From: UBA9630 sp037137555
Lineage (GTDB): Bacteria; Patescibacteriota; Minisyncoccia; Moranbacterales; UBA2206
Reading direction: 5' to 3'
DNA: 10,308 bases
Assembly (NCBI GenBank): GCA_037137555.1
Contig: JBAXKA010000034.1
Coordinates: 1-10,308, forward strand
Below the pieces are notes generated by a model. It had not been told where the DNA came from. It ran no database searches and was given only the letters and a program-made list of their open reading frames with translations. The position numbers and the translations under genes were made by a program. Position 1 is the first letter of the stretch; each line of letters begins with the position of its first letter. Shown piece by piece: positions 6,823-10,308 of the stretch.

Positions 6823-6855
6823 GACTAATCATAAACATAACATTTATAATCAGTC
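6823..6855 (-). other. Imperfect inverted repeat / RNA hairpin between AbiE toxin and broken ATPase
   Basis: On the minus strand GACTGATTATAAA, a 7-nt loop TGTTATG, and TTTATGATTAGTC can pair along all 13 positions, 11 Watson-Crick and 2 G-U; on the plus strand the same two positions are A-C mismatches. This bias suggests an RNA structure in minus-strand transcripts. No U-run follows, so it is not a classical terminator. It lies in the 141-bp gap 6802-6942, which otherwise holds AT-rich DNA, a C6 run at 6865-6870 and no supported gene. It could be a 3'-end or processing hairpin for the AbiE mRNA or an operator. Confidence 0.5.
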
Positions 6856-6942
6856 CTGTAAAGACCCCCCTAGGCAACTATTCTCCAAATTATTTCCGAT
6901 AGCAGTTTTACCGATTCCAACCTCCTTATCCATTTCTTCAAA

Positions 6943-7713
6943 TCAAAACTGGCTTTTGATAAAATTATTAAACTCCAAAACTCTTATTGACTGTTGGGCA
7001 TCAAGCAAAAAGGGTGCGACATCTTTTGCTAAATAATTAAAATCCAGACCATCACAATGCTTTAATAATTTTTTGACAAAATCCGCCCGACCGATACCAA
7101 GTGTTTTTTCGATACATGCAAAATCTGGTTGAGTTTTTCCATACAAATAGCTAGTGTCATAAAAATCCCGCCCCTTCTCACGCTTACGCTCCAAGATAGT
7201 GATTAATTTTTGAGCTAAAATAATTTCCACAGGATTAACTAAAATATTTCGATAAATATCAAACCTGTTTAATATTTTCATCTCTGGAATAAAAATTTTT
7301 TCTTTCTTGACTGTGTCAATTCTGATTAAAATTTTTTCCCCCGGAGCCGATTCGATTCCAGAACTCTGCAAAATATGTGGGAACTTAATATGACAATGAT
7401 AGGCACCTTTCTCCACCAACCTAAATTCAATTTGAAAACCCTTTACTCTCATATCTTCAACCACTTTTCCTAGTAGTTTTTCAAAATCAGAAAAATCCAA
7501 ACCAAAATTATCAAAATCCAAATCCTCGGAAAAACGGTTCCCACTATAGACTATCCGGATAGCTGTTCCACCCATAAAACTCAAGCTAGCACTTTCTTTT
7601 TGTTTATAAATAGAATCGAGTACCTCATGTTGAAGATACTCCACCAGCAAGTTTCGCAAGGATACATTTCTTTCTTCGGAATAATACTTTTTTAATTGTT
7701 CAATGGTTAGCAT
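6943..7713 (-). CDS. abiEii: AbiEii/AbiGii-family nucleotidyltransferase toxin
   Basis: Toxin of an AbiE-type toxin-antitoxin system, a DNA polymerase-beta-like nucleotidyltransferase. AbiEii homologues act as growth-arresting toxins in phage abortive infection, and related MenT toxins modify tRNA ends. Visible motifs: FMGGTAIRIVYSGNRFSEDLDFD (46-68, quoted here for its GG, the Ser62 and the Asp64/Asp66 metal-binding pair), ILIRIDTV with the likely third acid Asp133 (128-135), and the family signature ILAQKLITILERK (165-177) followed by GRDFYDTSYL (181-190). At 256 residues it is within the normal range, and all catalytic signatures are present, so it looks active. Its ATG shares one base with the antitoxin stop (TAATG), which implies translational coupling. 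It ends at TGA. Downstream are a hairpin and a broken ATPase. A target cannot be read from sequence. Confidence 0.92.
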   Translation of the reverse strand: MLTIEQLKKYYSEERNVSLRNLLVEYLQHEVLDSIYKQKESASLSFMGGTAIRIVYSGNRFSEDLDFDNFGLDFSDFEKLLGKVVEDMRVKGFQIEFRLVEKGAYHCHIKFPHILQSSGIESAPGEKILIRIDTVKKEKIFIPEMKILNRFDIYRNILVNPVEIILAQKLITILERKREKGRDFYDTSYLYGKTQPDFACIEKTLGIGRADFVKKLLKHCDGLDFNYLAKDVAPFLLDAQQSIRVLEFNNFIKSQF

Positions 7714-8309
7714 TATTTTATCAATGTTTCGACAATCCGATACATTTTTTTAATATTAAACTCTTTTAAGTATTGCTTTATTTTTTTTTGGTCAAGCTTA
7801 TTTATCCCCTCCTGATTTAAACGCAATTCCGCAATATCTCCTTCCAAATTTAACTTACCAAGATTGAAATAGATATAATCTAAAAAAGCTTTTTCTGGTT
7901 CAGCTAATAAATACTTTCCAGCAATAGTTTCAAAAGGAATATACCCAAAAAAAAGTGCTGGCTTTATTTGGCGATAGATAAACTCCCCAAAATTATTAGA
8001 AAATTTTCTAGTTACTCTGGTTGAAATAGAAGTGGTAGCATAAACAATCTCAGGAATAATGCCATAAAAACTTAGTGCTGATTCTAGACTAATATAGCTT
8101 GGCTCATAAAGGAAAAAAGCAACCTCCTCGGAACGAATTATTTCCTTTCTATCACAAAAAAAATACAATCCTCGCTTGAGACTGCTTATATAGCCTTTCT
8201 TCTTCCAAGAAGATAGTTGATATTGAAAAACTGGAAGGCGTTGCGTCCAGATATCCAAATAGCTGAAAATAGGCCTTTTTATGGATTTTCTAAATTCTTG
8301 ATATTTCAC
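7713..8309 (-). CDS. abiEi: AbiEi-family antitoxin / winged-helix autorepressor
   Basis: Cognate antitoxin of the downstream AbiEii toxin. In characterised AbiE systems this protein represses its own promoter through an N-terminal winged helix and neutralises the toxin through a type IV (non-contact) mechanism. Here residues 10-55 fit the winged helix: a helical part, then LSSWKKKGYISSLKRGLYFF with the wing hairpin. The C-terminal domain has the family hallmarks SYISLESALSFYGIIPE (71-87) and LAEPEKAFLDYIYF (135-148). The 198-residue length is typical. The start is GTG at 8309; no ATG in the frame would preserve the winged helix, and no Shine-Dalgarno sequence precedes it. It is the first gene of a two-gene operon, about 23 nt after the expected transcription start of a consensus promoter, with a palindrome between the two. 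The GTG start may keep expression modest. Confidence 0.9.
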   Translation of the reverse strand: MKYQEFRKSIKRPIFSYLDIWTQRLPVFQYQLSSWKKKGYISSLKRGLYFFCDRKEIIRSEEVAFFLYEPSYISLESALSFYGIIPEIVYATTSISTRVTRKFSNNFGEFIYRQIKPALFFGYIPFETIAGKYLLAEPEKAFLDYIYFNLGKLNLEGDIAELRLNQEGINKLDQKKIKQYLKEFNIKKMYRIVETLIK

Positions 8310-8314
8310 TTAAT

Positions 8315-8328
8315 TATTAAATTTAATA
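8315..8328 (-). promoter_or_regulatory. 14-bp perfect palindrome, candidate AbiEi operator
   Basis: TATTAAATTTAATA reads the same on both strands and lies between the expected transcription start (about 8332) and the GTG start of the antitoxin gene. A winged-helix repressor bound here would block RNA polymerase. AbiEi proteins are known to bind inverted repeats in their own promoter. Being all A/T, the palindrome could also arise by chance in this AT-rich DNA. Confidence 0.4.
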
Positions 8329-8338
8329 TTATACTGAA

Positions 8339-8367
8339 ATTATACCTTTTTTAATAAGCACTGTCAA
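8339..8367 (-). promoter_or_regulatory. Consensus sigma-70 promoter of the abiE operon
   Basis: On the minus strand TTGACA (8367-8362) and TATAAT (8344-8339) are separated by exactly 17 bp, a perfect match to the housekeeping consensus. A second TATAAT lies at 8333-8328. Transcription would start near 8332, giving a leader of about 23 nt before the antitoxin. Such a strong promoter is expected where the gene product represses itself. Confidence 0.88.
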
Positions 8368-8368
8368 A

Positions 8369-8394
8369 TGTCTACTTTACTTGTCTATCTTACT
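8369..8394 (-). repeat. Two 13-bp tandem repeats directly upstream of the abiE -35
   Basis: On the minus strand AGTAAGATAGACA and AGTAAAGTAGACA stand back to back and differ by a GA/AG swap at two positions. The block ends 1 bp before the -35 hexamer. The position, spacing (little more than one helical turn) and similarity suggest a pair of direct binding sites for a regulator, most simply AbiEi itself. It also lies within the 112-bp space after the carbamoyltransferase stop, where no clear terminator is seen. Confidence 0.6.
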
Positions 8395-8421
8395 ACTAAA
8401 AAAATATTTCCAATTTCACAA

Positions 8422-10185
8422 TCATCTCTTACTAACCAAATAATTCTCCACCGCAATATATTTTAATCCGGAATTTTCCATAGTGAAAACAACTTGCTCC
8501 AATGTTGCCACTAACGGATAGCCATGTATATTAAGTGAGGTATTCATAATTCCACCCATTCCGGTCAACTGCTCATAATATTTTAGCAGTTTATGCAGTT
8601 CGGGATTATCAATAGCACTAACCACTTGTGGTCGCAAAGTTTTATCTTTTTGATGAATAGCTGCTCGCAAATGTTCTTGAGCGAGCGTGGTTGATTCCAT
8701 TGTCATAATCATATATTTTGTTGAATCGTATGTCTTAGTTTTTATTTTATCCCAATTTTTCACATATCGCCCTGCCCAATCTTCTGAAATTGTCGGAGCA
8801 AAAGGCATCCAGAAATCACGCATTTTGATTAAATCATTCACTTCAAAAAAAGTTTTCAAATCCTTAGCGTTGCCCAATATCGCACGGTTGCAAAGACTTC
8901 TTGCTCCCCATTCACAAGCCCCTTTAAATCTCGCGATAATAATTGAACTGGCAAGCATCTCAGCAATTTTTTTCTCGATATCTTCAAAGTATTCAATCTT
9001 ATATTTTTCTGCCTGCTCAGTTTTTTGAAAAAATTCTGCCACCTCACTGTTTGAATAATAATGCCCAAGATACATTGTGTTGATTGGCTTTAAGGGAACT
9101 TTTTTATCCAAAAATACTTTAGCCACAGCACCAATAATCGCACTATCATCGCCACAAGATGGCTGGAAATAAACTTTTTTAATTTCTGACAACTCAACTA
9201 TTTTTTGATTCATTTTCACATTCATGAAAACTCCACCACTCAACGCAATATTTTTTATACCAGTTTTTTTCATAGAAACCTCGATCCAGCGAAGCACCAG
9301 ATCTTCTGTTAATTTTTGAATCGCTGCCGAAACATTATCAAATCGCTCACAAAAAAGATTTTCTTTGAGATAAAGACTTGCGACATTTAAATTAAACTTA
9401 GAATGAAAAGTGAGCTTTTTTTCGTCGAGCCAAATAATTTTTGCCATTTTATCATAAATCGCTTTATAATATTTTTCATTGCTCACATAAGCGGCCAATC
9501 CCATCACCTTATATTCATGCTCGTTAGGCTTCATGCCCAAAAATTTAGTTACCTCGGAATAAAAAAGACCAAGCGATGCATCAAAAGAACTATTGGCAAT
9601 CAACTTAAATATTCTTTTCTTATGATCATACTGATAAATTTTAGAAAAAGAAAAATCACCAGCACCATCCATCGACATCAAAAGAAAATCCTCCTGCAAA
9701 TCCGCCAATCCATAAAAGAAAAAAGGCGAGAGGCAATGACAAAGATGATGATCGACAAAAATCAACTTTTCTTTGGGAATCTGAAATTCGTTCAATAAAA
9801 ATCTTTCCAAACTTTTCTTCGCACCAGGATTGATGAGATAAAAAAGCACAAAATTACGCAATGATGTAAAAATAATTTTAAGTCTGGTTTTATATTCAAG
9901 ATAATCATAAATCTTTCTCAGCTTATTTGTTCTGCTGATATTTTCAATAAAACTCCCGTCTTTTTTGTCAGTGGTGAGATAAAGCACATCTGCCGCAGGA
10001 AAAACAAAATAATCAACAGCGTTGAAATCAATTGTTTTTTGGAGATATTTCAAACTTTCCAACGGTAACCCCAAATAATTTTTTTGATTATTGAATTTTT
10101 CTTCATGATGAATGCATTTGCATTCGCCATTTTCGAAATAGCCAACGGTTGCATTATGCCCTGGATTAATTGATATAATTTTCAT
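8422..10185 (-). CDS. NodU/CmcH-family O-carbamoyltransferase
   Basis: Predicted carbamoyl phosphate/ATP-dependent enzyme that transfers a carbamoyl group to a sugar hydroxyl through a carbamoyl-adenylate, as shown for TobZ. At 587 residues it is full length. The N-terminal Kae1-like/ASKHA domain includes SINPGHNATVGYF (5-17), the metal-binding VDHHLCH (144-150), LMSMDGAGD (169-177), EHEYKVMGLAAY (222-233), ALSGGVFMNVKMN (314-326) and QPSCGDDSAIIGA (341-353). The C-terminal domain, from about 375, has GACEWGARSLCNRAIL (422-437), then VNDLIKMRDFWMPFAPTI and GGIMNTSLNIHGYPLV. Canonical forms usually read E-F-G-P-R-A-L-G-N-R; here W, A, S and C replace F, P, A and G, while Glu, Gly, Arg and Asn-Arg stay. 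The acceptor is unknown; nearby glycan genes suggest a surface sugar. It is monocistronic or ends before abiE. The leader has no Shine-Dalgarno sequence, and the candidate promoter is in tail copy C. Confidence 0.92.
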   Translation of the reverse strand: MKIISINPGHNATVGYFENGECKCIHHEEKFNNQKNYLGLPLESLKYLQKTIDFNAVDYFVFPAADVLYLTTDKKDGSFIENISRTNKLRKIYDYLEYKTRLKIIFTSLRNFVLFYLINPGAKKSLERFLLNEFQIPKEKLIFVDHHLCHCLSPFFFYGLADLQEDFLLMSMDGAGDFSFSKIYQYDHKKRIFKLIANSSFDASLGLFYSEVTKFLGMKPNEHEYKVMGLAAYVSNEKYYKAIYDKMAKIIWLDEKKLTFHSKFNLNVASLYLKENLFCERFDNVSAAIQKLTEDLVLRWIEVSMKKTGIKNIALSGGVFMNVKMNQKIVELSEIKKVYFQPSCGDDSAIIGAVAKVFLDKKVPLKPINTMYLGHYYSNSEVAEFFQKTEQAEKYKIEYFEDIEKKIAEMLASSIIIARFKGACEWGARSLCNRAILGNAKDLKTFFEVNDLIKMRDFWMPFAPTISEDWAGRYVKNWDKIKTKTYDSTKYMIMTMESTTLAQEHLRAAIHQKDKTLRPQVVSAIDNPELHKLLKYYEQLTGMGGIMNTSLNIHGYPLVATLEQVVFTMENSGLKYIAVENYLVSKR

Positions 10186-10264
10186 AAAAATTTAATTTGC
10201 TTAACGGATTAAGTTTTTTGTTTTTGAAGCTTAAATTCTAATCTGAATTGCAATTAACTTTTAA

Positions 10265-10294
10265 ATCCTACCACATCCATAAAAAATTATCCAA
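10265..10294 (-). promoter_or_regulatory. Candidate extended -10 promoter for the carbamoyltransferase gene
   Basis: TTGGAT (10294-10289), 18 bp, TAGGAT (10270-10265) on the minus strand, with TGG before the -10, matching in spacing and layout the candidates in copies A and B. It would start transcription near 10258, a leader of about 70 nt. Both hexamers depart from consensus, so this is weaker than copy A taken alone. Confidence 0.38.
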
Positions 10295-10308
10295 GCAACT
10301 CCCAATGC
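10287..10308 (-). CDS. C-terminal end of an AlbA/GHKL-winged-helix type gene (rest outside window)
   Basis: The last codons before TAA 10287-10289 read H-W-E-L-L-G. This matches the ends GGHWEVSQ and GGHWKVLV of the two family members in this window, and the noncoding DNA after it is also homologous to that after the 4450-4966 gene. Six codons alone would not support a call; the shared tail does. Whether the gene outside the window is intact is not visible. Confidence 0.55.

Larger units (their letters stand above)
10256..10308 (-). repeat. Gene-tail repeat, copy C (diverged, cut by window edge)
   Basis: Diverged copy of blocks A and B: about 32 of 41 bases match copy B over 10268-10308. As in A, the upstream part is the coding end of an AlbA/GHKL-type gene and the rest is noncoding. 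It precedes the carbamoyltransferase gene. The remaining leader, 10186-10255, is AT-rich and shows no further supported element. Confidence 0.65.

Noticed and set aside
6834..6862. Possible promoter TTTACA-N17-TATGTT before the broken AAA ATPase
   Set aside because: The -10 has two mismatches, the elements overlap the hairpin, and the DNA is AT-rich enough to give this by chance.
6850..6945. Alternative genetic code (TGA read as an amino acid) extending the toxin
   Set aside because: The toxin and carbamoyltransferase end at family-typical places with TGA, and reading through the latter gives a non-family tail with further TGA codons nearby.
9403..9798. Plus-strand open frames of 60-131 residues, the longest here
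   Set aside because: All lie opposite well-supported minus-strand genes, have no recognisable domains and carry low-complexity composition typical of antisense shadows.
10200..10213. CTTAA-CGGA-TTAAG followed by a T-run, resembling a plus-strand terminator
   Set aside because: The stem is only 5 bp and has a single G-C pair, and no plus-strand gene ends here.

Overview
The window is AT-rich (about one third G+C by eye) and every supported gene lies on the minus strand, so transcription runs from high to low coordinates. The genes are tightly packed, the code is standard (TGA terminates two intact genes), and almost no start codon has a purine-rich Shine-Dalgarno sequence. One promoter matches the sigma-70 consensus exactly (TTGACA, 17 bp, TATAAT), which argues against Bacteroidetes. 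Together with the gene content (AlbA/GHKL ATPases, AAA/DUF4143 ATPases, AbiE, a surface-sugar locus), this suggests a Candidate Phyla Radiation (Patescibacteria) genome, for example of the Parcubacteria/Moranbacteria kind. That is inference from style; no marker gene is present.

Layout in transcription order. At the right edge is the last few codons of an AlbA/GHKL-type gene. Next come a NodU/CmcH-family O-carbamoyltransferase (8422-10185) and an AbiE toxin-antitoxin operon (antitoxin 7713-8309, toxin 6943-7713) with a consensus promoter and candidate operators. These are followed by the wreck of an AAA/DUF4143 ATPase (6444-6801), an intact AlbA-GHKL-winged-helix protein (4996-6348), and a broken paralogue of it (4450-4966). 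Last is a five-gene surface-glycan operon (1-4382): PseB-like NDP-sugar 4,6-dehydratase, SDR epimerase/reductase, GT4 glycosyltransferase, hexapeptide acetyltransferase, and a GT2 glycosyltransferase that runs off the left edge.

The glycan genes can be read as one pathway: a nucleotide-activated 6-deoxy sugar is made, transferred by two glycosyltransferases and O-acetylated. The carbamoyltransferase could decorate the same surface polymer. The section between them is a patch of turnover. Two ATPase genes have lost their middles, leaving N- and C-terminal ends fused out of frame. The 3' end of the AlbA/GHKL gene family, plus about 45 bp downstream, recurs three times. Each copy lies directly upstream of a different gene and contains a similar extended -10 promoter.

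The most interesting signals are this recurring gene-tail/promoter block, the paired internal-deletion scars, and the compact regulatory region of the AbiE operon (perfect promoter flanked by 13-bp tandem repeats and a 14-bp palindrome).
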